From contig NZ_MSCM01000001.1 of NCBI RefSeq assembly GCF_002954665.1, positions 1,252,836 to 1,316,835 of the forward strand: DNA of 64,000 nucleotides, given 5' to 3'. This DNA comes from Polaribacter glomeratus (GTDB lineage Bacteria > Bacteroidota > Bacteroidia > Flavobacteriales > Flavobacteriaceae). The position numbers were made by a program, and so were the translations under genes. This document shows positions 45,490 to 55,049 of this stretch, piece after piece. Position 1 is the first letter of the stretch; each line of letters begins with the position of its first letter. The notes beneath the pieces were generated by a model. That model worked only from the letters and a program-made list of their open reading frames with translations. It did no database searches and was not told where the DNA came from.

Positions 45490-46661
45490 AAAAATTAGTA
45501 ATTGCCTATAGCGGAGGCTTAGACACCTCTTATTGTGCCGTAAGTTTATCAAAAGAATATGAAGTGCACGCAGTTAGCGTTAACACAGGCGGATTCTCTA
45601 AAGATGAAATAAAAAATATTGAAAGTAACGCTTACAAAATGGGCGTTTCCACCTACAAAAACATTGATGCCATTACCACTTTTTATCAAAAAGTTGTAAA
45701 GTATTTAATTTTTGGTAATGTTTTAAAAAATAATTCGTACCCTCTTTCTGTAAGCGCAGAAAGAATTATTCAGGCTATTGAAATTGTAGAATACGCAAAA
45801 AGTATTGATGCAGAATATATTGCGCACGGAAGCACAGGTGCAGGAAATGATCAAGTTCGTTTTGATATGATTTTTCAAACCTTAGCACCAAATATTAAAA
45901 TCATTACGCCAATTAGAGATCAAAAGCTAACCCGACAAGAAGAAATTGAGTATTTAAAGTCTGAAGGAATTGACATGTCTTGGGAGAAATCTAAATATTC
46001 TGTAAACAAAGGTTTGTGGGGAACGAGCGTTGGTGGTGTTGAAACCTTAAAATCAGAATTACCTTTACCTAGCGAAGCATATCCTTCTCAATTAGTAAAA
46101 GAAGGTGAAGAAAAAGTAACCTTGACTTTTAAACAAGGTGAATTTGTTGCTTTTAATGGCGTACAAGATACGCCTGAAATTAATATTGAAAAACTAAATG
46201 ACAGTGCATCAAAATATGCAATTGGTAGAGATATCCATGTTGGAGATACCATTGTTGGTACAAAAGGAAGAGTTGGTTTTGAAGCTGCTGCTGCATTAAT
46301 TACGATAAAAGCACATCATTTGTTAGAAAAGCACACGTTAACCAAATGGCAATTGCAACACAAAGAGTATTTGTCTAGTTTTTACGGAATGCATTTGCAC
46401 GAAGGCCAATATTTAGATCCTGTGATGAGAGATACAGAGGCTTTTTTACAAAGTTCTCAAAAAATGGTTTCTGGCGATGTAACTGTTACTTTAAAACCGT
46501 ATCATTTTTCTTTGGATGGCATTGTTTCTAAACACGATTTAATGTCGAGTGCATTTAGTACATATGGCGAAGAAAACAAAGCTTGGACCGCGGATGATGC
46601 AAAAGGATTTATCAAAATTTTAGGAAATCAGAATAAAATATACCAGCAAGTAAATAAATAA
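45486..46661 (+). CDS. argG: Argininosuccinate synthase
   Basis: Joins citrulline and aspartate with ATP. The 391-residue protein starts KKLVIAYSGGLDTSYCAV, with the SGGLDTS P-loop motif, followed by HGSTGAGNDQVRFD (citrulline/aspartate site). The start overlaps the GNAT stop by four bases, so the two are translationally coupled. Complete and normal in length for Bacteroidetes ArgG. Confidence 0.96.
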   Translation: MKKLVIAYSGGLDTSYCAVSLSKEYEVHAVSVNTGGFSKDEIKNIESNAYKMGVSTYKNIDAITTFYQKVVKYLIFGNVLKNNSYPLSVSAERIIQAIEIVEYAKSIDAEYIAHGSTGAGNDQVRFDMIFQTLAPNIKIITPIRDQKLTRQEEIEYLKSEGIDMSWEKSKYSVNKGLWGTSVGGVETLKSELPLPSEAYPSQLVKEGEEKVTLTFKQGEFVAFNGVQDTPEINIEKLNDSASKYAIGRDIHVGDTIVGTKGRVGFEAAAALITIKAHHLLEKHTLTKWQLQHKEYLSSFYGMHLHEGQYLDPVMRDTEAFLQSSQKMVSGDVTVTLKPYHFSLDGIVSKHDLMSSAFSTYGEENKAWTADDAKGFIKILGNQNKIYQQVNK

Positions 46662-46761
46662 TGTTGAAAAAATGTGCAATTGTGTAATTCTTTAACTGTT
46701 TATTTTCAAAACGATTACACATCGAAACAATTACACATTTATACTTTTACACTTTTTAAAT

Positions 46762-47745
46762 ATGAAGAATTTAGAAATAGGAATTATCGGTGGCGCAGGT
46801 TATACAGCAGGAGAATTAATTAGATTATTGCTAAACCATCCTGAAACGAATATTAATTTTGTGTATAGCACGTCTAATGCTGGCAACAAAGTTTATAAAG
46901 TGCATCAAGATTTAATTGGTGATACAGAAATTAGCTTTACAAATGAAATTAACACTGAAGTTGATGTTTTATTCTTGTGTTTAGGTCATGGAAATTCGAC
47001 TGCCTTTTTAGCTAAAAATAGTTTTTCATCAACTACAAAAATCATTGATTTAAGTAATGATTTTAGATTAACTGCTGATAAAAATTTCGAAGGAAAAGAG
47101 TTTGTTTATGGTTTACCAGAATTGGATAAAGAAGGTATAAAAGCAGCCAAATATATTGCTAATCCTGGTTGTTTTGCAACTGCCTTGCAATTGGCAATTT
47201 TACCTTTAGCAGCAAATGGTTTGTTACAAAATGATGTTCATATTAATGCTGTAACTGGTGCAACTGGCGCTGGAACTTCTTTGTCTGAAACGACTCATTT
47301 TACGTGGAGAGATAATAATTTTTCTCATTATAAAGCATTTAACCATCAGCATTTAGGAGAAATTAATCAGACGATACATCAATTGCAAGCAGATTTTAAA
47401 TCCGAAATTAATTTTGTTCCGAATAGAGGGAATTTTTCAAGAGGAATTTTTGCAACTACATACACAAAGTTTAATGGTTCAATTGAAGCGGCTACTAAAA
47501 TGTATAAAGAATATTATAAAGATGCTGCTTTTACGTTTGTTTCTGATGTTGATATTCATATGAAACAAGTGGTAAACACCAATAAATGTTTGATTCATTT
47601 AGCAAAACATAATAACAAATTATTGATTACAAGCACAATAGATAATTTATTAAAAGGAGCTTCTGGTCAAGCAATTCAGAATATGAATTTAATGTACGGC
47701 TTTGAAGAAACATTGGGATTGAATTTAAAAGCTAATTATTTTTAA
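46762..47745 (+). CDS. argC: N-acetyl-gamma-glutamyl-phosphate reductase
   Basis: NADPH-dependent reductase of the acylated glutamyl phosphate. The 327 residues begin with a Rossmann segment GIIGGAGYTAGELIRLL, contain the active-site YIANPGCFATA and later HLGEI. It follows argG after 100 bases of low-complexity spacer containing repeated TTACACA-like words. The matching kinase argB is further downstream in the cluster. Confidence 0.96.
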   Translation: MKNLEIGIIGGAGYTAGELIRLLLNHPETNINFVYSTSNAGNKVYKVHQDLIGDTEISFTNEINTEVDVLFLCLGHGNSTAFLAKNSFSSTTKIIDLSNDFRLTADKNFEGKEFVYGLPELDKEGIKAAKYIANPGCFATALQLAILPLAANGLLQNDVHINAVTGATGAGTSLSETTHFTWRDNNFSHYKAFNHQHLGEINQTIHQLQADFKSEINFVPNRGNFSRGIFATTYTKFNGSIEAATKMYKEYYKDAAFTFVSDVDIHMKQVVNTNKCLIHLAKHNNKLLITSTIDNLLKGASGQAIQNMNLMYGFEETLGLNLKANYF

Positions 47746-47827
47746 CCGCAGGGCGATAGCCAAAGATTTATTTCCCAAAGGATTCCTCGTAATTATAATT
47801 AGAAGTATGTTGTTGATTATTTACTAG

Positions 47828-47962
47828 CTTGGCTTGCGTTAGCGATTGAAACGACATCCTTTTTTTAGAGATTGGGTTTCATAAAAAGGAATTTTTATGA
47901 AGCGCACCTAACGAAGTTAAAAAAAAAGATATAGTGTAAAGCGCGACCTTTAGGTAACGCCC
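47828..47962. repeat. Complex palindromic intergenic element between argC and proC
   Basis: Outer arms contain GCGTTA (47837-47842) facing TAACGC (47955-47960). An inner perfect 10-base stem, TTCATAAAAA with TTTTTATGAA (47878-47901), has a GGAA loop. Base composition is richer in GC (GCGCGACC, GCGTTAGCGATTG) than the flanking genes. It looks like a mobile, non-coding element of the MITE or REP kind, and I recall similar sequences in other flavobacterial genomes. Confidence 0.6.
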
Positions 47963-47976
47963 AAAAATAATAAATT

Positions 47977-48768
47977 ATGAAAGTAGCAATAATTGGTGCC
48001 GGAAGTTTAGGACAATCGATCGCAAAAGGTCTTTTGAAAAATAAAGTTGTAAAATCGCTTTATTTAACAAAGAGAAATACAAGTTCTATCAAAAGTTTTG
48101 AAGATTCTAAGGAAGTACTTTTAACTTCGGATAATGCAGAAGCTGTTAAAAATGCTGATATTTTAATTTTTGCTGTTCAGCCAAGGCATTTTGAAAGTAT
48201 TTTAGAAAATGTAAAACCATTTCTAACTAAAAATCATGTGTTAATTTCTGTAATCACTGGTTTTTCTATCGCAAAAATTGAAGCTATTGTTGGTAAAGAC
48301 CAATTTATTATTCGCTCTATGCCAAATACGGCTGCTTCTGTTGGGCAATCGATGACCTGTATTTCTGCAAATGAAAAAGGGAAAGAAAAGATAGAATTGG
48401 CAAAAACTATTTTTAATAGTTTAGGACAAACTATGGAAATACCCGAAGAACAATTGCAAGCTGCAACGGTTATTTGTGCAAGCGGAATTGCTTTTTGGAT
48501 GCGTTTAATTCGTGCAACAACTCAGGGCGCAATTCAATTAGGTTTTGAAGCGCATGAAGCACATGTTTTAGCAATGCAAACATGCTTTGGTGCTGCGAGT
48601 TTATTAAAGGAATCTGGCAATCATCCGGAGGCAGAAATAGACAGAGTTACAACTCCTGGAGGCTGCACTATAGAGGGTTTAAACGAAATGGAACACCAAG
48701 GTTTAAGCTCTTCTTTAATTAAAGGAATTAATAAATCATTTGATAAAATCAATCAAATTAAAAAATAA
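47977..48768 (+). CDS. proC: Pyrroline-5-carboxylate reductase
   Basis: Last enzyme of proline synthesis, reducing P5C with NAD(P)H. The 263-residue protein starts KVAIIGAGSLGQSIAKGLL (dinucleotide fold), contains AVQPRHFE and the C-terminal signature VTTPGGCTIEGLNEME. It sits between argC and argD, interleaving the proline and arginine branches, which share glutamate as precursor. Confidence 0.96.
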   Translation: MKVAIIGAGSLGQSIAKGLLKNKVVKSLYLTKRNTSSIKSFEDSKEVLLTSDNAEAVKNADILIFAVQPRHFESILENVKPFLTKNHVLISVITGFSIAKIEAIVGKDQFIIRSMPNTAASVGQSMTCISANEKGKEKIELAKTIFNSLGQTMEIPEEQLQAATVICASGIAFWMRLIRATTQGAIQLGFEAHEAHVLAMQTCFGAASLLKESGNHPEAEIDRVTTPGGCTIEGLNEMEHQGLSSSLIKGINKSFDKINQIKK

Positions 48769-48772
48769 AAAA

Positions 48773-49903
48773 ATGTCATTATTTAACGTTTATCCGCTAT
48801 ATAATATCACTCCGGTTTCAGCAAAAGATGTATATGTTTATGATGAAAAAGGAATAGAATACTTAGATTTATATGGAGGTCATGCTGTAATTTCTATCGG
48901 TCATGCGCATCCAAAATATGTAGAAGCAATTACCAGTCAAGTTGCAAAGTTAGGTTTTTATTCAAATGCGATTCGGAATCCTTTGCAAGAGGAATTAGCG
49001 GACCGATTAGAAGCTGTTTCTGGTTGTAAAGATTATCAGCTTTTTTTATGCAATTCTGGCGCAGAAGCAAATGAAAATGCATTAAAATTAGCTTCTTTTA
49101 AAACTGAAAAATCAAGAGTAATTGCGTTCAAAAATGGATTTCACGGGCGAACCTCTGCAGCTGTTGCGGTAACTGATAGTAAAAGTATTATTGCACCAAT
49201 TAACGCACAACAAAAAGTTACTATTCTTGATTTAAATGATATTGAAAGCGTAAAAACTGAACTTGAAAAAGGAGATGTTTGTGCTGTAATTATCGAATTT
49301 ATTCAAGGTGTTGGTGGTTTAGATCAGGCAACAAAAGAATTTTTTGAGCAAGTGGATGTGCTTTGTAAAGCAAATAATACGCTTTTTCTTGCTGATGAAG
49401 TGCAGTCTGGTTATGGTCGTTCTGGAAAGTTTTTTGCTTTTCAACATTATAATGTAACTCCGGATATTATTTCGATTGCAAAAGGTATGGGAAATGGATT
49501 TCCTATTGGCGGAATTTTAATTCATCCAAGTATTGAGGCGAAATTTGGGATGTTAGGCACCACTTTTGGCGGAAATCATTTAGCATGTGCTGCTGGTTTA
49601 TCCGTTTTAAATGTGATTCATGATGATTTTTTAATGGATAATGTTCAAACAATTTCTGAATACTTTTTCAAAATAGCAGAAACCATTCCTCAAATTAAAA
49701 AGATTAAAGGAAAAGGATTAATGCTTGGTTTAGAATTCGATTTTGAAGTGAGCGATTTAAGAAAAAAACTAATTTACGAATATCAAATTTTTACTGGAGG
49801 AGCATCAAACAAAAAAGTATTGAGAATTTTACCTCCGTTAACGGTTCAAAAAAAACATATCAATCAGTTTTTTGAAGCTTTGGTAAATGCTTTGGATGCG
49901 TAA
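48773..49903 (+). CDS. argD: Acetylornithine/succinylornithine aminotransferase
   Basis: PLP class-III aminotransferase, 376 residues from ATG 48773; an earlier ATG at 48740 would overlap proC and adds a Lys-rich extension. Motifs: NSGAEANENALKLA, FHGRTSAAVA, LADEVQSGYGRSGKFFAFQHYN (PLP Asp) and IAKGMGNGFPIGG (Schiff-base Lys). By its position it transaminates the acylated glutamate semialdehyde to acylornithine. Confidence 0.95.
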   Translation: MSLFNVYPLYNITPVSAKDVYVYDEKGIEYLDLYGGHAVISIGHAHPKYVEAITSQVAKLGFYSNAIRNPLQEELADRLEAVSGCKDYQLFLCNSGAEANENALKLASFKTEKSRVIAFKNGFHGRTSAAVAVTDSKSIIAPINAQQKVTILDLNDIESVKTELEKGDVCAVIIEFIQGVGGLDQATKEFFEQVDVLCKANNTLFLADEVQSGYGRSGKFFAFQHYNVTPDIISIAKGMGNGFPIGGILIHPSIEAKFGMLGTTFGGNHLACAAGLSVLNVIHDDFLMDNVQTISEYFFKIAETIPQIKKIKGKGLMLGLEFDFEVSDLRKKLIYEYQIFTGGASNKKVLRILPPLTVQKKHINQFFEALVNALDA

Positions 49904-49957
49904 AAATAATTAAGCGCGAAAACGCAAATGTTATAGCTAAACTCGCAAAGCTTTTCT

Positions 49958-49987
49958 GAAAACTGCAACTGAAAACTGAAAACTAAA
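49958..49987 (+). repeat. ACTGNNN-type tandem repeat before proA
   Basis: Units CTGAAAA, CTGCAA, CTGAAAA, CTGAAAA and CTAAAAA run up to four bases before the proA ATG; the period is seven except for one six-base unit. Confidence 0.7.
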
Positions 49988-49990
49988 AAA

Positions 49991-51187
49991 ATGAACACGC
50001 TTTTATCCATAGAAACTAGAAATAATGTTTTGCAAACAATGGCGGCACTTTTAGAAATAAATAGAGCCGCACTTATCAGCATCAATAAAAAGGATTTGAA
50101 CGCGTACAAAGGTGACGATATTTCTATGTTTGATCGCTTAAAAGTTGATGATGCAAAAGTTGATGAAATGATTGCGGCGGCTACACACTTAGCTTCTCAA
50201 GAAGATCCTGTTGGTGTTGAGCGTTTTAGTTTTAAGCATGAAAACGGAATGCAAGTGTATAATAAAACAGCGTCTTTTGGCACGATTTTAATCATTTATG
50301 AATCTAGACCAGATGTTACGGTAGAAGCTGCGGGAATTGCTTTTAAATCTGGAAATAAAATTTTATTAAAAGGCGGAAAAGAGTCTTTAAATTTAAATTT
50401 AAAAATTGTTGAATTGTGGCATCAAGCTTTAGAAAAACATAATGCTTCGTTTGATTGGGTAGAATATTTACAATTTAACAGAACAGAAACACAAGCGTTT
50501 TTAGAAAAACCAACTCAGAAAGTAGACTTAATTGTACCAAGAGGTGGCGAAAAATTAATTGCTTTTGTTAAAGAACACGCTACTTGTCCGGTAATTATTA
50601 GCGGACGTGGAAATAATTTTGTGTATGTTCATACAGAAGCAGATGTAGACATTGCAATAGCTATTATCATCAATGGTAAATCGAAAATATCTGCTTGTAA
50701 TGCCGTTGATAAAGTTTTGATTGCTAAAAATCTTCCGAATAAAAAGGAATTCATTAACAAATTAATATCAAAATTGAGGGAATTTAAAATTCAGGTTATG
50801 GCTGATGAAATTGTATCAAAAAATTATAATTTAGAGCAAATTTCATCCAACGAAGTTTGGTCTGAAGAGTTTTTAGATTACAAAATAGTAATTGGAGAAA
50901 TTTCATCCAGCGAAGCTGCAATTAAAATGATTAACAACTATTCTGGCGGGCATTCATCTGTAATCATCACAAAAAATGATGCTATTGCAAAAATATTTAT
51001 GGAAAATGTAGATAATGCCGCTGTGTATCATAATGCTTCCACTCGTTTTACAGACGGTGGGCAATTAGGTTTAGGCGGAGAATTGGCAATAAGTACAGAT
51101 AAATTACACCAACGTGGACCGATTGGTTTGCAACATTTGGTAACTAATAAATGGTATGTTCACGGAAATGGACAAGTAAGAAGTTAA
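49991..51187 (+). CDS. proA: Glutamate-5-semialdehyde dehydrogenase
   Basis: Reduces gamma-glutamyl phosphate to the semialdehyde. The 398-residue aldehyde-dehydrogenase-fold protein has IIYESRPDVTVEAAGIAFKSGN and a Cys in SACNAVDKVLI as the nucleophile region, with STRFTDGGQLGLGGELAIST at the end. It precedes proB, reversing the usual enterobacterial order; product and kinase act together. Confidence 0.96.
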   Translation: MNTLLSIETRNNVLQTMAALLEINRAALISINKKDLNAYKGDDISMFDRLKVDDAKVDEMIAAATHLASQEDPVGVERFSFKHENGMQVYNKTASFGTILIIYESRPDVTVEAAGIAFKSGNKILLKGGKESLNLNLKIVELWHQALEKHNASFDWVEYLQFNRTETQAFLEKPTQKVDLIVPRGGEKLIAFVKEHATCPVIISGRGNNFVYVHTEADVDIAIAIIINGKSKISACNAVDKVLIAKNLPNKKEFINKLISKLREFKIQVMADEIVSKNYNLEQISSNEVWSEEFLDYKIVIGEISSSEAAIKMINNYSGGHSSVIITKNDAIAKIFMENVDNAAVYHNASTRFTDGGQLGLGGELAISTDKLHQRGPIGLQHLVTNKWYVHGNGQVRS

Positions 51188-51212
51188 CAGTTTTACAGTG
51201 GCAGTTGGCAGT
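51188..51212 (+). repeat. CAGTNNN-type imperfect repeat between proA and proB
   Basis: CAGTTTTA, CAGTGG, CAGTTGG and CAGTAAA lie directly after the proA stop codon; unit length varies from six to eight. Confidence 0.55.
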
Positions 51213-51288
51213 AAAAACTTTTACCATTCGCAAATTATTAAGAAAATATAAATAGAAAATTAAGAAGTAAAACTCCTAATTAAACACA

Positions 51289-52053
51289 ATGCAAAAAAAG
51301 AAACGCATTTTACTAAAAATAGGTTCTAATACCCTTACAAAAGAAACGAATAATATTTCTAGAGGAAAAATTGAAGATATTGCAAATCAGATTGCAAAAT
51401 TGAAAGATACCTGCGAATTTGTTATTGTAAGTTCTGGCGCAATTGCTGTTGCAAAACAGTTTGTAAAATTAGAAAGTAAACATGAAGAAGTATTTGTAAA
51501 ACAAGCACTTGCTTCTATTGGTCAGCCGCATTTAATTAGAATTTATCAAGAAATTTTTAGAGAATATGGTTTGTTAACTTCGCAATGTCTACTCTCCTAC
51601 TCAGATTTTGAGAGAGAACAAAGTAAAGTTAATATTGTCAACACGATTAATGTGTTGGTTCAGAATAATTACATTCCTATTATCAACGAAAATGATACCG
51701 TTGCTACGGATGAAATTCAGTTTGGTGATAATGATAAATTAGCGGCTTTAACGGCGACTTTATTAGAGGTTGATTTGTTAATAATTGCTACCAATACATT
51801 TGGAATTTACACAAAAGAATCCATCGAAAATAATGATCCTAAAACCATTTTAGAAGTCACGAATTTTGATGATTTATTAGAAGAAGTTGTGAACTCAAAA
51901 TCTACGCACGGCAGTGGCGGAATGCAATCTAAAATTGAGGCTGCAGCTTTAAGTAAAAAAGCAAACATAGAAACTTGGATTGTAAACGGTTTGGAAGATC
52001 ATTTTATTACAAATGCTTTTGAAAATAAAGTGCCGTTTACCAAAATAAAATAA
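51289..52053 (+). CDS. proB: Glutamate 5-kinase (without PUA domain)
   Basis: Phosphorylates glutamate for proline synthesis. The 254-residue amino-acid-kinase-fold protein has KKRILLKIGSNTLTK, VSSGAIAV, IINENDTVATDEIQFGDNDKLAA and GSGGMQSKIEAA. The C-terminal PUA domain of E. coli ProB is absent, giving the short form. Feedback control may therefore differ. Confidence 0.95.
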   Translation: MQKKKRILLKIGSNTLTKETNNISRGKIEDIANQIAKLKDTCEFVIVSSGAIAVAKQFVKLESKHEEVFVKQALASIGQPHLIRIYQEIFREYGLLTSQCLLSYSDFEREQSKVNIVNTINVLVQNNYIPIINENDTVATDEIQFGDNDKLAALTATLLEVDLLIIATNTFGIYTKESIENNDPKTILEVTNFDDLLEEVVNSKSTHGSGGMQSKIEAAALSKKANIETWIVNGLEDHFITNAFENKVPFTKIK

Positions 52054-52102
52054 TTTTTCTAGCAAGGTTTTGAAAACTTTGAAGGGACAAAAACAGAATA
52101 TA

Positions 52103-53041
52103 ATGAAACAGTACACATCGATTAATGACATTGACGATATCAATTCTTGGATTGAAGAAGCCAAAGAAATCAAAGCAAATCCTTTAAAAAATATAGAATT
52201 AGGCAAAAATAAAACCATTGGTTTACTTTTTTTTAATTCAAGTTTACGTACGCGTTTAAGTACACAAAAAGCAGCTTTAAATTTAGGAATGAATCCGATT
52301 GTAATGAATGTTTCTGGTGATGCTTGGGGAATAGAATTTGAAGACGGAACCATCATGAACGGCACTACTGCAGAGCATATTAAAGAGGCTGCTGCGGTAG
52401 TTTCTCAATATTGTGATGTTATTGCAGTGAGAGCTTTCCCTACTTTAACAGACAAAGAAAAAGACGAATCTGAGCATGTTCTAACATCATTCGTAAAATT
52501 TGCTTCTGTGCCGATTATTAGCATGGAAAGTGCTACTGGTCATCCTTTACAAGGTTTAACAGATGCCATTACAATTTCTGAAAACAGCCCGAAAAAGAGA
52601 CCAAAAGTTGTTTTAAGTTGGGCGCCACATGTAAAAGCATTGCCACATGCAGTTGCAAATAGTTTTGTACAAGCAATGCAAAAAATGGATGTAGAGTTTG
52701 TAATTGCAAATCCTGAAGGTTATAATTTAAGCTCAGAAATCACTAAAAACACGCCTATTTTACACAATCAGGAAGAAGCTTTTAAAGATGCTGATTTTGT
52801 ATATACAAAAAACTGGAGCTCTTATGATGACTACGGAAAAGTACTAAGCACAGATCCTACTTGGATGATTACCAAAGAGAAAATTGGCAATGCTAAATTT
52901 ATGCATTGTTTGCCCGTGCGAAGAAATGTGGTTGTAGAAGATGCTGTTTTAGATTCTGATAATTCTTTGGTTATTGAACAAGCAAATAATAGAACTTTTG
53001 CTGCACAATTAGTTTTGAAGAAGATTTTAGAAAACAACTAA
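52103..53041 (+). CDS. argF': ArgF'-type acylornithine carbamoyltransferase
   Basis: A 312-residue transcarbamylase close to the Bacteroides succinylornithine enzyme: FFNSSLRTRLSTQKAALNLGMN, HPLQGLTD and MHCLPVRRN motifs. In acetylornithine enzymes a Glu (E92 in Xanthomonas) selects acetylornithine; aligned by eye, this protein has Ala90 in GTTAEHI where B. fragilis has Pro, so succinylornithine is more likely. The start is ATG 52103; a longer frame from 52070 overlaps nothing but lacks family similarity. Confidence 0.9.
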   Translation: MKQYTSINDIDDINSWIEEAKEIKANPLKNIELGKNKTIGLLFFNSSLRTRLSTQKAALNLGMNPIVMNVSGDAWGIEFEDGTIMNGTTAEHIKEAAAVVSQYCDVIAVRAFPTLTDKEKDESEHVLTSFVKFASVPIISMESATGHPLQGLTDAITISENSPKKRPKVVLSWAPHVKALPHAVANSFVQAMQKMDVEFVIANPEGYNLSSEITKNTPILHNQEEAFKDADFVYTKNWSSYDDYGKVLSTDPTWMITKEKIGNAKFMHCLPVRRNVVVEDAVLDSDNSLVIEQANNRTFAAQLVLKKILENN

Positions 53042-53108
53042 CGTCATTGCGAGTTTACGAGGCAATCTTATGAATAATTAACAGATTGCTTCGTACCTAG
53101 CAATGACG
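53042..53108. repeat. 67-base palindromic repeat between argF' and argB
   Basis: The left arm CGTCATTGCGAG...GGCAATCT faces the right arm AGATTGCTTCG...CTAGCAATGACG with few mismatches, forming a long hairpin. It begins at the base after the argF' stop. CGTCATTGCGAG-type repeats are widespread in bacterial genomes. The ATG at 53103 is part of this element, so argB is started at 53121. Confidence 0.85.
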
Positions 53109-53120
53109 AATACAACATAT

Positions 53121-53897
53121 ATGGAAAAATTATCAATCATAAAAATTGGCGGAAATATTATTGAAGATGAAACTTCTTTACATGATTTTCTAAAATTGTT
53201 TTCTGCATTAAAAGGAAAGAAAATTCTTGTGCATGGAGGCGGAAAACGTGCAACTGCAATGGCTTCTAAATTAGGAATTGAATCTAAAATGGTGCATGGC
53301 AGAAGAGTTACAGATGCTGAAACTTTAGAAGTAATAACCATGGTTTATGGTGGTTTAGTAAATAAAAATATAGTTGCAAAATTACAAGCTTTACAAATTG
53401 ATGCAATCGGTTTAACGGGTGCGGATATCAACAGTATTAAATCTGATAAACGCCCAATAAAAGAAATTGATTTTGGTTTTGTTGGTGATGTAAAAGAAGT
53501 TGCTTCTAATTCGATTGATAAATTAATTAAAGCTGATTTTACACCTGTTTTTTGTGCGATTACACATGATGGAAAAGGGCAATTATTAAACACAAATGCC
53601 GATACCATTACAAGTCAAGTTGCAATTGGAATGAGCAAAATTTACGAAACATCCATTTACTACTGTTTTGAACTGAATGGTGTTTTACAAGATTTTAGTG
53701 ATAAGAATTCAGTGATAAAAAATATTAATTCCAAAAAGTATCAAGAATTATTAAATGACGGTATTATTGCTGACGGGATGTTACCAAAACTAGAAAATTG
53801 TTTCGACGCTTTAAAAAACGGAGTTCATCAAGTAAAAATGGGAAATACTTCTATGTTAACAAAAGAAAACAATAATTTTACAACTATAACTTTATAA
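53121..53897 (+). CDS. argB: N-acetylglutamate kinase (ArgB)
   Basis: Second step of ornithine synthesis: phosphorylates N-acylglutamate. The 258-residue amino-acid-kinase protein has SIIKIGGNIIEDE, LVHGGGKRATAMASKLG, VTDAETLEVITMVYGGLVNKNI and GLTGADINSI. The lower initiation codon avoids the palindromic repeat at 53042-53108. It ends one base before argE. Confidence 0.95.
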   Translation: MEKLSIIKIGGNIIEDETSLHDFLKLFSALKGKKILVHGGGKRATAMASKLGIESKMVHGRRVTDAETLEVITMVYGGLVNKNIVAKLQALQIDAIGLTGADINSIKSDKRPIKEIDFGFVGDVKEVASNSIDKLIKADFTPVFCAITHDGKGQLLNTNADTITSQVAIGMSKIYETSIYYCFELNGVLQDFSDKNSVIKNINSKKYQELLNDGIIADGMLPKLENCFDALKNGVHQVKMGNTSMLTKENNNFTTITL

Positions 53898-53898
53898 T

Positions 53899-54969
53899 AT
53901 GACAATCGAAAAATTAACAGAAAACGCAATTTCTCTTTTAAAAAATTTGATTGAAACACAATCATTTTCACAAGAAGAAGAAAAGACCGCCAAACTTATT
54001 GAAGGATGGTTTTTGGAAAATGAAATTCCGTTTAAAAGAACAAAAAATAATATTTGGGCAACCAACAAGTATTTTGATGAAAGTAAACCAACATTGTTGT
54101 TAAACTCGCACCACGATACGGTAAAACCAAATTCTGCCTACACAAAAAATCCTTTTAAAGCGATTGTAGAAGACGGAAAATTATACGGTTTAGGAAGCAA
54201 TGACGCTGGTGGTTGTTTAGTTTCTTTAATTGCAACTTTTACTAATTTTTACGCCCAAGAAAATTTAAAATACAATTTAGTCATTGTTGCATCCGCAGAA
54301 GAAGAAAATAGTGGTAAAAACGGATTAAATTCTATGTTGCCAATTATTCCGCATATTGATGTTGCCATTGTTGGCGAACCTACGTTAATGAATTTAGCCG
54401 TTGCAGAAAAAGGATTGGTTGTTTTTGATGCAGTTGTAGCGGGAACTCCAAGTCATGCTGCGCATCCAAATACTAACAATTCAATTTACAATACGATTGA
54501 AGTTTTACAATGGTTTAAAGATTTTAAGTTTGAAAAAACTTCGGATGCTTTAGGTGATGTAAAAATGACGGTAACTCAAATTGCTGCGGGTTCTCAACAC
54601 AATGTGGTGCCTGCTCATGTAGACTTGGTAGTTGATGTTCGTGTAAATGATGCCTATTCTAATCAAGAAATTGCAGACATTTTACAAGAAAAATCACCTT
54701 GTACAAAAATAACTCCCAGAAGTTTGCGATTAAACTCCTCAGCTATTCCTATAGATCACGATTTAGTAAAAGCAGGAATTGCCATGGGAAGAGAAACTTA
54801 CGGATCACCAACATTGTCAGATCAAGCGGTTTTAACGTGTAAATCTTTAAAATTAGGACCTGGAGATAGCACTCGTTCTCATTCTGCCAATGAATTTATT
54901 TATCTTGCAGAAATTGAAGAGGGAATTAAAATTTATGTAGAATTATTGAATCGAGTAATTATAAAATAG
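53899..54969 (+). CDS. argE: M20-family acylornithine deacylase (ArgE-like)
   Basis: A 356-residue metallopeptidase-fold protein, probably releasing ornithine or citrulline from its acylated form. Metal motifs: SHHDTVKPN (His/Asp), GSNDAGG, catalytic ASAEEENSGKNG and VGEPT. A dimerisation domain follows (about 170-280). It starts one base after argB. In Bacteroidetes with ArgF', this step acts on N-acylcitrulline rather than acylornithine, as far as known for B. fragilis; that is inference here. Confidence 0.9.
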   Translation: MTIEKLTENAISLLKNLIETQSFSQEEEKTAKLIEGWFLENEIPFKRTKNNIWATNKYFDESKPTLLLNSHHDTVKPNSAYTKNPFKAIVEDGKLYGLGSNDAGGCLVSLIATFTNFYAQENLKYNLVIVASAEEENSGKNGLNSMLPIIPHIDVAIVGEPTLMNLAVAEKGLVVFDAVVAGTPSHAAHPNTNNSIYNTIEVLQWFKDFKFEKTSDALGDVKMTVTQIAAGSQHNVVPAHVDLVVDVRVNDAYSNQEIADILQEKSPCTKITPRSLRLNSSAIPIDHDLVKAGIAMGRETYGSPTLSDQAVLTCKSLKLGPGDSTRSHSANEFIYLAEIEEGIKIYVELLNRVIIK

Positions 54970-54973
54970 TTGT

Positions 54974-55047
54974 TGGTTGATGGTTGTTAGTTGATGGTAA
55001 AAGCGCCTTCAACCAAAAACCAAAAACCAAAAACCAAAAACCAAGAA
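54974..55047 (+). repeat. GTTGNNN and CCAAAAA heptamer arrays before argH
   Basis: GTTGATG, GTTGTTA and GTTGATG heptads near the left end, then CCAAAAA at 55013, 55020, 55027 and 55034 followed by CCAAGAA at 55041, ending two bases before the argH ATG. Confidence 0.85.
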
Positions 55048-55049
55048 AT

